Position numbers and translations under genes: made by a program
In this document: positions 19,956-28,470 of the stretch, piece by piece
How the letters are laid out: every line of letters begins with the position of its first letter
How positions within the stretch are numbered: position 1 is the first letter of the stretch
DNA from: Bradyrhizobium sp. 164
Lineage (GTDB): Bacteria; Pseudomonadota; Alphaproteobacteria; Rhizobiales; Xanthobacteraceae
Reading direction: 5' to 3'
Assembly: GCF_023073715.1 (NCBI RefSeq)
Contig: NZ_JADPKA010000027.1
Coordinates: 33,060-97,059 of the forward strand
Length of the DNA: 64,000 nt
Notes under the pieces: generated by a model
Told to the model about the DNA's origin: nothing
Databases searched by the model: none
The model's input: only the letters and a program-made list of their open reading frames with translations

Positions 19956-21035
19956 ATGCATCTCTCCCCGACCCTCGCCTGGCTTGTCGATGCCGCCGCA
20001 GATAGTCTTGGGGCGGACCGCCTGCTTGCGGAACTCGGCGCCCATTTGGTTGCTGATGGCGTGCCGCTTGCGGCGGGGGCGCTGACGCTGGAAGTGCCTG
20101 ACCCGCTGATCGCGAAGCGGACCTGGTTGTGGCGCGCCGACACTGGCCGGGTGATCGAAGCGCTCGGCTTTGCGCCGGGCGGGCTGGCACCGGACCCGCC
20201 GAACGATGCCGGCCGCGGCTGGCTGCGCGATATCGCGGGCGGTGAGGTGCACGAAGATATCGTCGGACGGGCCGATGGGCCTTTGCTTGGGTGGATCGGG
20301 CCGGGTCCGTTCACCTCGGGCGAGATCGAGCGATTGCGCCAGGCTGCACGTTTTGCCGCGACGCCGCTCGCCGTGCTCGCCGCGCGTGCCACGTTGCGGG
20401 CGACACTCGACGCCTATCTCGGCAAGCGCAGTGCGGAGCGGGTGCTGGCGGCGCCGCTGCGGCGCGATCTTGGCGAGACCATTCAGGCCGCGTTGCTCTA
20501 TGCCGACTTGCGCAACTTCACCGGTTTGTCGGAGACAAGTCCGCCGGGCGATGTCATCGCAGCGCTCGATGCCTGGTTCGACCGCATCGCCGGCGCCGTT
20601 CACGCCTTCGGCGGCGAGGTGCTGAAATTCATCGGCGACGGCGTGCTGGCGATCTTTCCGGTGATCGAAGCGTCACCGCGCCGTGCCTGCGAGGCCGCTC
20701 TGCGCGCCGCAAGCGCGGCCGAAGCCGGGATGGCCTATCTCAACGAGGAGCGCCGCGGCAACGGCTTGCCGCCGCTCGCGTTCGGTGCCGCCCTCCATCT
20801 CGGCGAGATGCTCTGGGGCAATATCGGCGCTGCCAACCGGCTCGATTTCACGGCGATCGGCTCCGCCGTCAATCTCGCCAGCCGGCTCGAAGGGTTGTGC
20901 AAGCCGTTGGGGCGGACCGTGCTCGTGTCGGGCGCGCTCGCTGCAGAGACGGACATGCCTCTGATCGCGCTCGGATCGCATTCGCTGCGTGGGATCGCCG
21001 CACCGTGCGAGGTGTTTGCGTTGCCGCAGACGTAG
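19956..21035 (+). CDS. Class III adenylate/guanylate cyclase with a novel N-terminal domain
   Basis: The 359-residue protein has a C-terminal class III cyclase domain from about residue 175. Both metal-binding aspartates are present (LYADLRNFT near residue 184; FIGDGVLAIF), as are the purine-selecting Lys and Asp (EVLKFIGD, LDFTAIGSAVN) and the transition-state Asn and Arg (VNLASRLEG), so it should be active. The first 170 residues (HLVADGVPLAAGALTLEVPD...) resemble a sensor of the type seen in alphaproteobacterial cyclases but match no named domain I recognise. No membrane segment. A hairpin at 21030-21063 (ACGTAG/CTACGT with an inner CCGA/TCGG) may end transcription. Confidence 0.9.
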   Translation: MHLSPTLAWLVDAAADSLGADRLLAELGAHLVADGVPLAAGALTLEVPDPLIAKRTWLWRADTGRVIEALGFAPGGLAPDPPNDAGRGWLRDIAGGEVHEDIVGRADGPLLGWIGPGPFTSGEIERLRQAARFAATPLAVLAARATLRATLDAYLGKRSAERVLAAPLRRDLGETIQAALLYADLRNFTGLSETSPPGDVIAALDAWFDRIAGAVHAFGGEVLKFIGDGVLAIFPVIEASPRRACEAALRAASAAEAGMAYLNEERRGNGLPPLAFGAALHLGEMLWGNIGAANRLDFTAIGSAVNLASRLEGLCKPLGRTVLVSGALAAETDMPLIALGSHSLRGIAAPCEVFALPQT

Positions 21036-21065
21036 GGCCGAGTTTCGCTCATTCGGGCTACGTAC

Positions 21066-21485
21066 CTACGACGACATCCCACCCATCTTGCAGACGAGCT
21101 TCCACTCCTCCGCCGTCACCGGCTGCACCGACAGGCGCGAATATTTCACAAGCGCCATGTCGGCGAGCTTCTTCTCGGCCTTGATCGCGGCCATCGTCAC
21201 CGGTGTCTTCAGGGGCTTGTCGGCCTTGATGTCGACGCAGACGAACTTGCCGGTCTTGTCGGTCGGATCCGGATAGGCTTCCTTGATGACCTCCGCGATG
21301 CCGACGATCTCCTTGCCCTCGTTGGAATGATAGAAGAACGCCTTGTCGCCCCTCTTCATGGCGACCAGGTTCTGGCGCGCGGTGAAGTTGCGCACGCCGG
21401 TCCAGGCCTCGCCCTTGGCGCCCTTCGCCACCTGCTGGTCCCAGGACCACACCGACGGTTCGGATTTCACCAGCCAATAAGCCAT
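21066..21485 (-). CDS. EVE domain protein
   Basis: The 139-residue protein is a single EVE/PUA-like domain: MAYWLVKSEPSVWSWDQ at the start, GVRNFTARQNLVAMKRGDKAFFYHS, and VGIAEVIKEAYPDPTD. EVE domains bind modified bases in nucleic acids. The gene starts 2 bases after the gpsA stop, so it is the last gene of tsaD-gpsA-EVE. Start 21485 is preferred over 21491 because the GAGGA site is then about 6 bases upstream. Association with tsaD fits an RNA-modification context, but the target is unknown. Confidence 0.92.
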   Translation of the reverse strand: MAYWLVKSEPSVWSWDQQVAKGAKGEAWTGVRNFTARQNLVAMKRGDKAFFYHSNEGKEIVGIAEVIKEAYPDPTDKTGKFVCVDIKADKPLKTPVTMAAIKAEKKLADMALVKYSRLSVQPVTAEEWKLVCKMGGMSS

Positions 21486-21487
21486 GT

Positions 21488-22468
21488 TCATTCCTCTGCC
21501 TTGAAGGGGCGCGTCAACAGTCCCGAGATAGCGGCATCGATCGTGCTCCGGCCGCTCAGGATCGAAGCGACCGCTTCCGATACCGGCATCTCAATGTGTT
21601 GCGAAGCCGCAAGCTCGATCAGAACCGGCGCGGTGGACTCGCCCTCGGCAAGCTTGCCTGCGGGCGGGTTCTCACCGCGGCCCAGTGCGAGGCCAAGCGC
21701 GAAATTGCGTGATTGCGGGCTCGAACAGGTCAGAATGAGATCACCGAGGCCGGACAAGCCCGTGAGTGTCTCGCTGCGCGCACCAAGCGCGCGACCAAGG
21801 CGTGTCAGCTCGGCAAAGCCGCGGGTCGTGAGCGCGGCCTGGGCCGAGGCGCCAAGTTTGCGTCCGACCGCAATGCCGACCGCGATCGCGAGCACGTTCT
21901 TGGCCGCGCCGCCGATCTCGACGCCACGGATGTCGGTGGAATGATAGGGCCGGAATCTCGGCGAGCCCAGCGCCTGCACTAGGCGGGTAGCCAGCGCTTC
22001 TTGTTTCGCCGCCAGCGTTACCGCGGTCGGCAGGCCGCGCGCGACATCGTCGGCGAAGCTCGGGCCTGACAGGATCGCCGGCTGCGCGCCCGGTGCAGCT
22101 TCGGTGATCACGTCGGTCATGAATTTGTGGGTGCCGTGCTCGATGCCCTTGGCGCAGGCGACGACGGGTACCGGCCTTGCAATGTGCGAGGCCAGCAGGT
22201 TGACCGCGCCGCGCAGATGCTGCGCGGGCGTTGCGATCAGCAGCATGTCGGCGCGCGCGGCGAGCGCCAGATCGCTCGTCACGACGATTTCCGGAGCGAT
22301 CCGCACGCCGGGCAGCCGCGGATTGTCGCGCGTCGAGGCAATCCGCGTCGCATGTTCGGCATTGCGCGCCCACAGCGTCACGTTCCGTCCTGCCCGCGCC
22401 GCCACGGTTGCGAGAGCCGTGCCCCAGGCACCTGCCCCGACCACGGCGACGGAATCGAACGCGGTCAT
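21488..22468 (-). CDS. gpsA: NAD(P)H-dependent glycerol-3-phosphate dehydrogenase
   Basis: A 326-residue protein with the Rossmann start [18 protein letters not shown], the lysine-containing CAKGIEHGT motif, [16 protein letters not shown], and the family signature [19 protein letters not shown]. It reduces dihydroxyacetone phosphate to sn-glycerol-3-phosphate for phospholipid synthesis. The tsaD stop ends 2 bases before this ATG (a GTG directly before it overlaps the stop), and the EVE gene follows after 2 bases, so the three genes are translationally coupled. Confidence 0.96.
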   Translation of the reverse strand: MTAFDSVAVVGAGAWGTALATVAARAGRNVTLWARNAEHATRIASTRDNPRLPGVRIAPEIVVTSDLALAARADMLLIATPAQHLRGAVNLLASHIARPVPVVACAKGIEHGTHKFMTDVITEAAPGAQPAILSGPSFADDVARGLPTAVTLAAKQEALATRLVQALGSPRFRPYHSTDIRGVEIGGAAKNVLAIAVGIAVGRKLGASAQAALTTRGFAELTRLGRALGARSETLTGLSGLGDLILTCSSPQSRNFALGLALGRGENPPAGKLAEGESTAPVLIELAASQHIEMPVSEAVASILSGRSTIDAAISGLLTRPFKAEE

Positions 22469-22470
22469 CA

Positions 22471-23562
22471 CTAGAATCCCGCTCGCGTGTTGCCGTAGCC
22501 CGCCGGTGCCGTCGCGTTGGCATCGAGCAGCCAGCGTGCGCGGGGCTGCGCGTCCATCGTATCGGTCATGCCGAGCGCAAGGCGTTCGGCGCCGGCCCAG
22601 GCGATCATCGCGCCATTGTCGGTGCAGAGCTCGGGCGGCGGCATGATCAGCTGGGTCCCGGCCTGCTGCGCGACGTCGTTCAGGGCCTCGCGGATCGCCT
22701 GATTGGCGGCCACACCGCCGGCGGCCACGAGCGCGCGCGGCGCGCCGAACCGCTCGCGGAAAAGTCTTAGACCGACGCTCAAGCGGTCGGCCGTCGACTC
22801 CAGCGCGGCGGCTTGAAAACTCGCGCAGAGATCGCTGATGTCCTGCGGCGTGAGCTCGGCGATGCGGCTCGCTTCGTTGCGGACCGCCGTCTTCAAACCG
22901 GATAGGGAGAAATTGGCGTCGGGGCGCCCTTGCATCGGGCGTGGAAAGGCGAAGCGCATCGCATCGCCGCTTGCCGCCGCGCGCTCGACCTGCGGACCGC
23001 CGGGATAAGGCAGGCCCAGCATCTTCGCGACCTTGTCAAAGGCCTCGCCAATGGCGTCGTCGACCGTGGTGCCGAGCCGCACATACTGGCCGACGCCGGT
23101 GACCGCAACGATCTGGGTATGTCCGCCCGAGGCGAGGAATAGGCAATAGGGGAATTCGATTCCGTCGGTGAGACGTGGCGTCAGCGCGTGCGCCTCCAGG
23201 TGGTTCACCGCGACGAGCGGGGTGCCGTGCACCATCGCGATCGCCTTGGCGGTGGTGAGCCCAACGATGACGCCGCCGATCAGCCCCGGGCCCGCGGCCG
23301 CCGCGACACCGCCCAGCTGGGCGAAGCCGACGCCGGCCTCACTCATGGCGCGGTCGATGATGTCATCGAGCAGATCGACATGGGCGCGGGCAGCGATCTC
23401 CGGTACCACGCCGCCGAAGCGGGCGTGCTCCTCGACCTGCGACCGTACGATGTTGGACAGGATCGTCCCGCCACCGTCAGGCGCGCGCTCGACCACGGCC
23501 GCGGCGGTTTCGTCGCACGTGGTTTCGATGCCCAATACCAGCATTGGCGAATTGTTATCCAA
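22471..23562 (-). CDS. tsaD: tRNA N6-adenosine threonylcarbamoyltransferase TsaD
   Basis: The 363-residue ASKHA-fold protein begins [17 protein letters not shown] and has the metal-binding histidines in [22 protein letters not shown] for nucleotide binding, and [12 protein letters not shown] near the end. It transfers threonylcarbamoyl to A37 of ANN-reading tRNAs. The frame starts at a TTG (23562) with AAGG about 7 bases upstream; the ATG at 23544 lacks such a site. It is first in an operon with gpsA and the EVE gene, and divergent from hemD. Confidence 0.96.
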   Translation of the reverse strand: MDNNSPMLVLGIETTCDETAAAVVERAPDGGGTILSNIVRSQVEEHARFGGVVPEIAARAHVDLLDDIIDRAMSEAGVGFAQLGGVAAAAGPGLIGGVIVGLTTAKAIAMVHGTPLVAVNHLEAHALTPRLTDGIEFPYCLFLASGGHTQIVAVTGVGQYVRLGTTVDDAIGEAFDKVAKMLGLPYPGGPQVERAAASGDAMRFAFPRPMQGRPDANFSLSGLKTAVRNEASRIAELTPQDISDLCASFQAAALESTADRLSVGLRLFRERFGAPRALVAAGGVAANQAIREALNDVAQQAGTQLIMPPPELCTDNGAMIAWAGAERLALGMTDTMDAQPRARWLLDANATAPAGYGNTRAGF

Positions 23563-23695
23563 CTTGCGCCCTTGCGCTCATCCGTAAAGCAGAGTTCTGG
23601 TACGTCCGGTAGCATTCCGGGCACGGCTTGCGCAATCGTCACGCGCGGCCGCCCTCGCAAATGGCCACCGTCAAATGGTTCGGGAACACCAAGCG

Positions 23696-24442
23696 ATGTC
23701 CATTCTCGTCACACGACCACATCCCGACAATGAGGCGTCGGCGGCGAGTTTGCGCGCGCGAGGGCATGTGGTGCTGCTTGCGCCGGTGCTCAAGTTCGAG
23801 CCGGTCGCCTTTCATGACGAGAGTGAGACGAGCTATGACGGCATCATCGTTACATCGGCCAATGCGATCCGTGCCGTCGCGCCGCAATTGCCGGGTCTTG
23901 GTCTGTTGCACTTGCCGCTGTTTGCGGTCGGCGAGCACACGGCTATTGCGGCGCGCGACGCCGGCTTTGCCGAGGTGATCGTCGCCGGTGGCGACGCCGC
24001 GGCCTTGCGTGATAAGGTGGTGCAGAGTGCACGTGACAAGGTGCTGAAGAAAAGGAGCACGCTGCTTTATCTGGCGGGTGCGGATCTGTCGCGTGATCTC
24101 GGCGCCGAGCTCAGCGCCGAAGGATTCAATGTGGTCACGCAGACCACTTATCGCATGGCTCCGGTCAAGTTGCTGCCGCGAGAAGTTTGCGAGGGCTTTG
24201 CCAGCCATGGGATCGAGGCGGTGCTGCACTATTCCCGGCGCAGCGCGCGGGCGTTCCTGGAGGCGGCGCGGGACGAAGGTGTCGAAATCTCGGCGCTGGC
24301 TATACCGCAATGCTGCCTGTCCGAGACGGTTGCCGGCGTGCTGCGAGAGGCCGGCGCGTCGCAGGTTCTGGTTGCGGCGACGCCGGACGAAAATGCCTTA
24401 TTCGACACCTTGGAGCGTGCTTTGCGCACCCGTTTGGCGTAA
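23696..24442 (+). CDS. hemD: Uroporphyrinogen-III synthase
   Basis: The 248-residue protein has the bilobed HemD pattern: ILVTRPHPDNEASAASLRARGH at the start, YDGIIVTSANAIRAV, LFAVGEHTAIAARDAGF, and the second-lobe motif YRMAPV with HYSRRSARAFLEAA. It cyclises hydroxymethylbilane to uroporphyrinogen III. The start at 23696 is chosen because homology begins there. It leads a hemD-mitofilin-hemY series. hemC, which I expected between tsaD and hemD, is not in the 133-base gap. Confidence 0.9.
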   Translation: MSILVTRPHPDNEASAASLRARGHVVLLAPVLKFEPVAFHDESETSYDGIIVTSANAIRAVAPQLPGLGLLHLPLFAVGEHTAIAARDAGFAEVIVAGGDAAALRDKVVQSARDKVLKKRSTLLYLAGADLSRDLGAELSAEGFNVVTQTTYRMAPVKLLPREVCEGFASHGIEAVLHYSRRSARAFLEAARDEGVEISALAIPQCCLSETVAGVLREAGASQVLVAATPDENALFDTLERALRTRLA

Positions 24443-24514
24443 GAGGTCGAGCCGAATCCGACGCAATCGGATCCGAAGGATCTGTGCAAGGTATGGATGT
24501 GAGGAACCGTCACG

Positions 24515-25756
24515 ATGGTCGACGACAAGCCTGAAGACGCAGGATTGGCCCCCGACAGCGGTCGTGCCAAGCGCGCCCCTCCCACCATCGACCTCGAGGC
24601 GAGCGAAGTCTCGACCCAGCCGCAGCAGGCGGCGGGCGAGCCCGAGGCTCAGCCGACGCCGGAGCACGCCGAGACCGAGCCGGCACAATCCGAGCCGGCC
24701 AAGTCCGAACTTGCCGACGCTGAGCCGGAACGTGACGAGGCGCCGGCCGCTGTGGCATCCGCGCCTGTATCGCAGCCGATTTCGCCCTGGGTCGTTGCCC
24801 CGCTCTCCGGCGCTGTCGCAGCCGCAGTCGTGATTGCGGTCGGTTGGATGCTGGGCTGGCCCGCGGTGCAGGCGCCGCCTGCCGCACCGCAAGTCACGAG
24901 CGCGACGGTCGATGCGCTCAGCGGGCGGGTGAGCGCAGTCGAAGCCAAGGCCGGCAAGCCCGTCGCCGATCCAGCGATGGCGGCGCGGATCGACGCGCTG
25001 GAGAAGTCCGTCAGCAGTCTGCGCAGCGACATCGCCAATCTGCGCGAACAATCCGACAAGACTGCGAGCGCACTGAACGACTTGAAATCCGCTCCAGATG
25101 CTGCCGCGCCCGATCTTGCCACGCTCAACGACCGCATTGCGCAGCTCGAGCGCGCCAGCAGGACCGAACGAGCCGAGCTCGCGCAGCAAGGCGAGAAGAT
25201 CGCCGAGGCCAAAACGATGGACGACAAGCCGCTGCGCCATGTGGTGGCGGCGGCCCTGCTCGACGTAGCCGTTCGCCATGGCGATCCCTATCAACAGCAA
25301 CTGGCCGCGGCGCGGTCGCTGACGGCAAAGCCGGATATGCTGAAGCCGCTCGACGCCTTTGCATCGTCCGGCATCCCGACGCCGGTCGCGCTGAGCCGCG
25401 AGCTTCTCAATATCGTGCCGAAACTGTCGCCGCCGGCGAAAACCCAGACCGGCGGCACCGGTATCGTCGAGCGTCTCCAGGCGGGCGCGTCGAAGCTCGT
25501 CCGCATCGAACGCACCGACGGGATCGGCAATGACCGCGGTGCCATCGTGGCGCGCATCACCTCGGCGGCGCTGCGCAACGATGTGGCGGAGGCACGTCGC
25601 GAGCTGAAGTCGCTTCCGGAAACTGATCGCACCGCCGCGCAAGCCTGGCTCGACAAGGCCGATGCTCGCGACGCCGCGCTCGCCGCCTCCCGCAAATTCG
25701 CCGACGATGCCATGGCGGATCTCGCCAAATCTGATCCAGCCAAGCCTGCTCAATAA
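24515..25756 (+). CDS. Mitofilin/Mic60-like inner membrane protein (COG4223 type)
   Basis: The 413-residue protein has an acidic, proline-rich cytoplasmic N-terminus (residues 1-85), one transmembrane helix (WVVAPLSGAVAAAVVIAVGW), a heptad-rich region of about 100 residues (DALEKSVSSLRSDIANLREQ), and a C-terminal helical mitofilin signature (LKSLPETDRTAAQAWLDKADARDAA). Alphaproteobacterial mitofilin-like proteins bend the inner membrane, as Mic60 does at cristae. It lies between hemD and hemY, the place where Mic60 homologues are usually found in this class. GAGG is 9 bases upstream. Confidence 0.9.
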   Translation: MVDDKPEDAGLAPDSGRAKRAPPTIDLEASEVSTQPQQAAGEPEAQPTPEHAETEPAQSEPAKSELADAEPERDEAPAAVASAPVSQPISPWVVAPLSGAVAAAVVIAVGWMLGWPAVQAPPAAPQVTSATVDALSGRVSAVEAKAGKPVADPAMAARIDALEKSVSSLRSDIANLREQSDKTASALNDLKSAPDAAAPDLATLNDRIAQLERASRTERAELAQQGEKIAEAKTMDDKPLRHVVAAALLDVAVRHGDPYQQQLAAARSLTAKPDMLKPLDAFASSGIPTPVALSRELLNIVPKLSPPAKTQTGGTGIVERLQAGASKLVRIERTDGIGNDRGAIVARITSAALRNDVAEARRELKSLPETDRTAAQAWLDKADARDAALAASRKFADDAMADLAKSDPAKPAQ

Positions 25757-25792
25757 AGATTCGCGCAACGATCGGCGCTTATAGGGATCGCC

Positions 25793-27580
25793 ATGCTTCG
25801 CATCGTCCTCTTTCTCATTCTGATCGCATTGGCGGCGGCCGGCGGAGCCTGGGTTGCCGATCAGCCCGGCGATCTGGTCCTGACCTGGGGCGGTCTCCGT
25901 GCCACGACGACCTTTCCCGGGTTCGTGCTCGGGCTTGGCATCTTCGCAGCCGCGATCGTGCTGGTCTGGAGCGTCTTGACCATGATCTGGCGCATGCCGG
26001 GGCGTCTGCGCCGCCGTCGTCATGAGAAGCGCCATGCCCGCGGTCGCCACGCGATCACTCACGGCCTGCTCGCGATCGGTCATGGCGACACCGCGCTTGC
26101 CCGTCGACATGCGGCAGCGGCCCGACGGCATGCGCCGAATGATCCGCTCGCGCTGCTCTTGCACGCGCAGTCGGCGCAGCTCGAAGGCAATCGCGACGAA
26201 GCGCAGCGCGTCTTCCGCGCCATGACCGAGCGTGAGGACACGCGGCTGCTCGGCCTGCGCGGCCTCTTCATCGAGGCGCAGCGCGCCGACGATGCGCTCG
26301 GCGCCGTGACGATCGCGGAGGAAGCGATCAAGCTGTCGCCATCCTCGACCTGGGCCTCCCATGCCGTGCTTGGCTTCCGCTGCGCGCGCGGCGACTGGGG
26401 CGGCGCGCTCGCGATCCTCGATTCGAATCTGTCCGCGGGTCTGATCGACAAGGGGACCTATCGCCGGCAGCGCGGCGTCCTGCTCACCGCGCGCGCGCTG
26501 GAATTGGAAACCATGGACCGCGACGTCGCGCGCGAGAGCGTGATGGAGGCGATCAAGCTCGCGCCGACCCTGGTGCCGGCCGCGGTGCTCGCCGCAAAAT
26601 TCGAGAGCGAAGCGCATCAGGTGCGCCGCGCCATGAAGCTGCTCGAGGCCGCCTGGCTCGCCAATCCGCATCCCGATCTTGCGGATGCCTATGCCCATGT
26701 GAAGCTCGGCGATTCCGCCCGGCAGCGCTTGCAGCGGGTCGAGACGCTCGCGGCCAAGACGCCTGCCGACAAGCCCGGCCATGTCGAGGGCCAGCTCGCG
26801 ATCGCGCGCGCTGCGATCGATGCCTCCGAGTTCGCCCGCGCGCGCGAGGTGCTCGCACCGTACCTCGACGATCCGACCCAGCGCGTTGCGCTGCTGATGG
26901 CCGAGATCGAGCGTACCGAGCACGGCGATGGCGGCCGTGCGCGCGCCTGGACCTTGCGTGCGGTGCGGGCCCGCCTCGATCCGGCCTGGACTGCGGACGG
27001 CTATGTCAGCGACCGCTGGCGTCCGGTCTCTCCGGTCACCGGCCGTCTCGACGCCTTCCAGTGGCAGACGCCGGTCGCGAGCCTGCCTTCCGACAAGGGC
27101 ACCACGATCGAATCCTCGGCCTTCGAGGAGGCCATGCTGGCGGCACCGCCGCCGAAGCGAGTGACGGCGGCCAGCAAAGCGCCGGTGGAACCGGTGGAGA
27201 CGGCGCCAGCGCCGGCTGCCCAGGACAATTCCCCTCCTCAGGCCAAGGAAGGTTCCAAGGAAGGTTCCGAGGAAGCTCCCATGGAAGCTCCCAAGGAGGC
27301 TGCCAAGGAAGAACCAACGATCGTGGCTTCCGAGCCGGTTGATCCGGCTCCCGCGCCTGCCGAATCATCGCCGCCGGCGGCAACGCCGGTATTCCGGAGC
27401 CGCGCCGACATTAGCAAACCCGGACCGGCCCCCATCCCTGCCGTGATCCCGATCGTCCGCGCGCCGGATGATCCCGGGGTCGACGACGAGGGACCGAGCG
27501 ACGAATTTACGGAACAAATCGGCACGCCAAAGGCCCAGGCCGGCGGGTGGCGCGGATTCTGGTCTCGCTGGGGCGCGTGA
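25793..27580 (+). CDS. HemY-type tetratricopeptide membrane protein
   Basis: The 595-residue protein starts with two transmembrane helices (IVLFLILIALAAAGGAWVA and FVLGLGIFAAAIVLVWSVL), with the HemY-type DLVLTWGG segment between them, then a long TPR-like helical domain (about 100-400). The C-terminus is a low-complexity tail rich in Pro, Ala, Glu and Lys, including a six-fold 12-base DNA repeat at 27243-27314. HemY-family proteins are linked to haem synthesis by gene position, but their biochemical role is unsettled. AGGGATCGCC precedes the start. Confidence 0.9.
   Translation: MLRIVLFLILIALAAAGGAWVADQPGDLVLTWGGLRATTTFPGFVLGLGIFAAAIVLVWSVLTMIWRMPGRLRRRRHEKRHARGRHAITHGLLAIGHGDTALARRHAAAARRHAPNDPLALLLHAQSAQLEGNRDEAQRVFRAMTEREDTRLLGLRGLFIEAQRADDALGAVTIAEEAIKLSPSSTWASHAVLGFRCARGDWGGALAILDSNLSAGLIDKGTYRRQRGVLLTARALELETMDRDVARESVMEAIKLAPTLVPAAVLAAKFESEAHQVRRAMKLLEAAWLANPHPDLADAYAHVKLGDSARQRLQRVETLAAKTPADKPGHVEGQLAIARAAIDASEFARAREVLAPYLDDPTQRVALLMAEIERTEHGDGGRARAWTLRAVRARLDPAWTADGYVSDRWRPVSPVTGRLDAFQWQTPVASLPSDKGTTIESSAFEEAMLAAPPPKRVTAASKAPVEPVETAPAPAAQDNSPPQAKEGSKEGSEEAPMEAPKEAAKEEPTIVASEPVDPAPAPAESSPPAATPVFRSRADISKPGPAPIPAVIPIVRAPDDPGVDDEGPSDEFTEQIGTPKAQAGGWRGFWSRWGA
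27243..27314 (+). repeat. Degenerate 12-base tandem repeat inside the hemY tail
   Basis: Six units related to CCAAGGAAGGTT run head to tail. They encode a four-residue period of the KEGS/KEAP kind. Copy number may vary between strains. Confidence 0.75.
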
Positions 27581-27680
27581 GGCCCATTTCGAACGCCGCT
27601 TGTCCTTGCCAATTCGGGCCATGCCCGATATCAGGGGCGCGCGTATCGGGGCCGGCATTGTCCTGGCTCCGGCAGGGTTC

Positions 27681-27756
27681 GCCGCAATAGCTCAGTCGGT
27701 AGAGCACGTCATTCGTAATGACGGGGTCGGGGGTTCGAATCCCTCTTGCGGCACCA
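27681..27756 (+). tRNA. tRNA-Thr (anticodon CGT)
   Basis: A full cloverleaf of 76 bases including an encoded CCA: acceptor GCCGCAA/TTGCGGC, D-arm GCTC..GAGC, anticodon stem CGTCA/TGACG with loop TTCGTAA (anticodon 27714-27716), and T-arm GGGGG-TTCGAAT-CCCTC. It reads ACG codons. It lies about 100 bases after the HemY-like gene and directly before an IS-end relic. Confidence 0.97.
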
Positions 27757-27777
27757 CCACTTAGCTGTCCAGCCCGG

Positions 27778-27822
27778 AGACATAGGTAACAGGTCGTACC
27801 TGAGACATGGGTGACAACCTCG
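27778..27822. mobile_element. Relic of an IS481-type element end next to tRNA-Thr
   Basis: Two copies of an ACATRGGTRACA-like motif begin at 27780 and 27805, exactly 25 bases apart. The same motif with the same 25-base period occurs at 63916 and 63941 upstream of an IS481-type transposase start. No transposase frame follows here, so this is a decayed or solo end, lying 22 bases after the tRNA. Confidence 0.6.
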
Positions 27823-27931
27823 TGCCGAACGGGCTGTCGAGGGTTGCAGGGTCACTCACTCCACGCATTTCTTGGCACGGCCATTATAGCTCGGCCCGCA
27901 CGTTCACTGCGCGCGCGAAGGGCGCAGCCTG

Positions 27932-27947
27932 AGTGATCGTGATCACG
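27932..27947. promoter_or_regulatory. CRP-like palindrome upstream of a secreted protein gene
   Basis: AGTGATCGTGATCACG contains GTGA-N6-TCAC, the symmetrical core of CRP-family sites. It lies 58 bases upstream of the ATG at 28005, a position suitable for activation. Confidence 0.5.
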
Positions 27948-28004
27948 TAACCTCAGGCGGGCTTCCCGTAACGTCCCGGTTACGCCAACACGGGGAGATT
28001 TCAC

Positions 28005-28400
28005 ATGCGCAAGATCATTCTGGTTGCCGCCATGCTCCTGGCCTCTGCGTCTGCCCAGGCAGGCGGATCCCGCAGCCTGTCACTGGCCGCGGCAGGCGAG
28101 CAGACCTCCGCGCCGCAAATCACGACCACTTCGGCGACGGCCGCTCCGACGCAGGTGAGCGACGTCGTGCCAGCCAATGAGGCTCCGAAATATTCCGATC
28201 GTCCGCCGGCAGTGTCGCTTTCTGCGCCGGCTGCGCCGACCGCTCCGGCCGTGACGACGCCCACGACGAGCTCCGCGCAGGTCACGACGATCAAGCCCGC
28301 CAGCAAGACCACGGCAACGGCGGACAAGCCGAAGCACAAGCGCAGCTGGACCGAACGTCGCATCATCGGCGAGCTGCACCGCCACGGCATCTACTGGTAA
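28005..28400 (+). CDS. Small secreted protein, function unknown
   Basis: This 131-residue protein has a clear signal peptide (MRKIILVAAMLLASASAQA), then about 85 residues of Ala, Thr, Pro and Ser-rich low-complexity sequence, then a short basic C-terminal block (KHKRSWTERRIIGELHRHGIYW). It looks like a periplasmic or surface linker protein with a conserved tail. I do not recognise the family. A GGGGAG site precedes the start, and a CRP-like palindrome lies 58 bases upstream. It is convergent with the polysaccharide deacetylase gene across a strong hairpin. Confidence 0.75.
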   Translation: MRKIILVAAMLLASASAQAGGSRSLSLAAAGEQTSAPQITTTSATAAPTQVSDVVPANEAPKYSDRPPAVSLSAPAAPTAPAVTTPTTSSAQVTTIKPASKTTATADKPKHKRSWTERRIIGELHRHGIYW

Positions 28401-28420
28401 CAGCCGCTTGCCCAAAGCAA

Positions 28421-28445
28421 ATGGCCGGGGGAAGGGCCCGGCCAT
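28421..28445. terminator. Hairpin terminator between convergent genes
   Basis: A 9-base perfect stem ATGGCCGGG / CCCGGCCAT with a 7-base loop lies between the stop codons at 28400 and 28471. On the minus strand it is followed by TTTGCTTT, a modest U-tract for the deacetylase transcript. Confidence 0.6.
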
Positions 28446-28470
28446 GCGCATATTGAAGCGGTGATCGCGC

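Noticed and set aside
24398..26923. 841-codon open frame on the minus strand across the mitofilin-like and HemY-like genes
   Set aside because: It is antisense to two well-supported genes, has low-complexity Arg/Gly/Ala composition and no recognisable domain. Long antisense frames are expected at this GC content.
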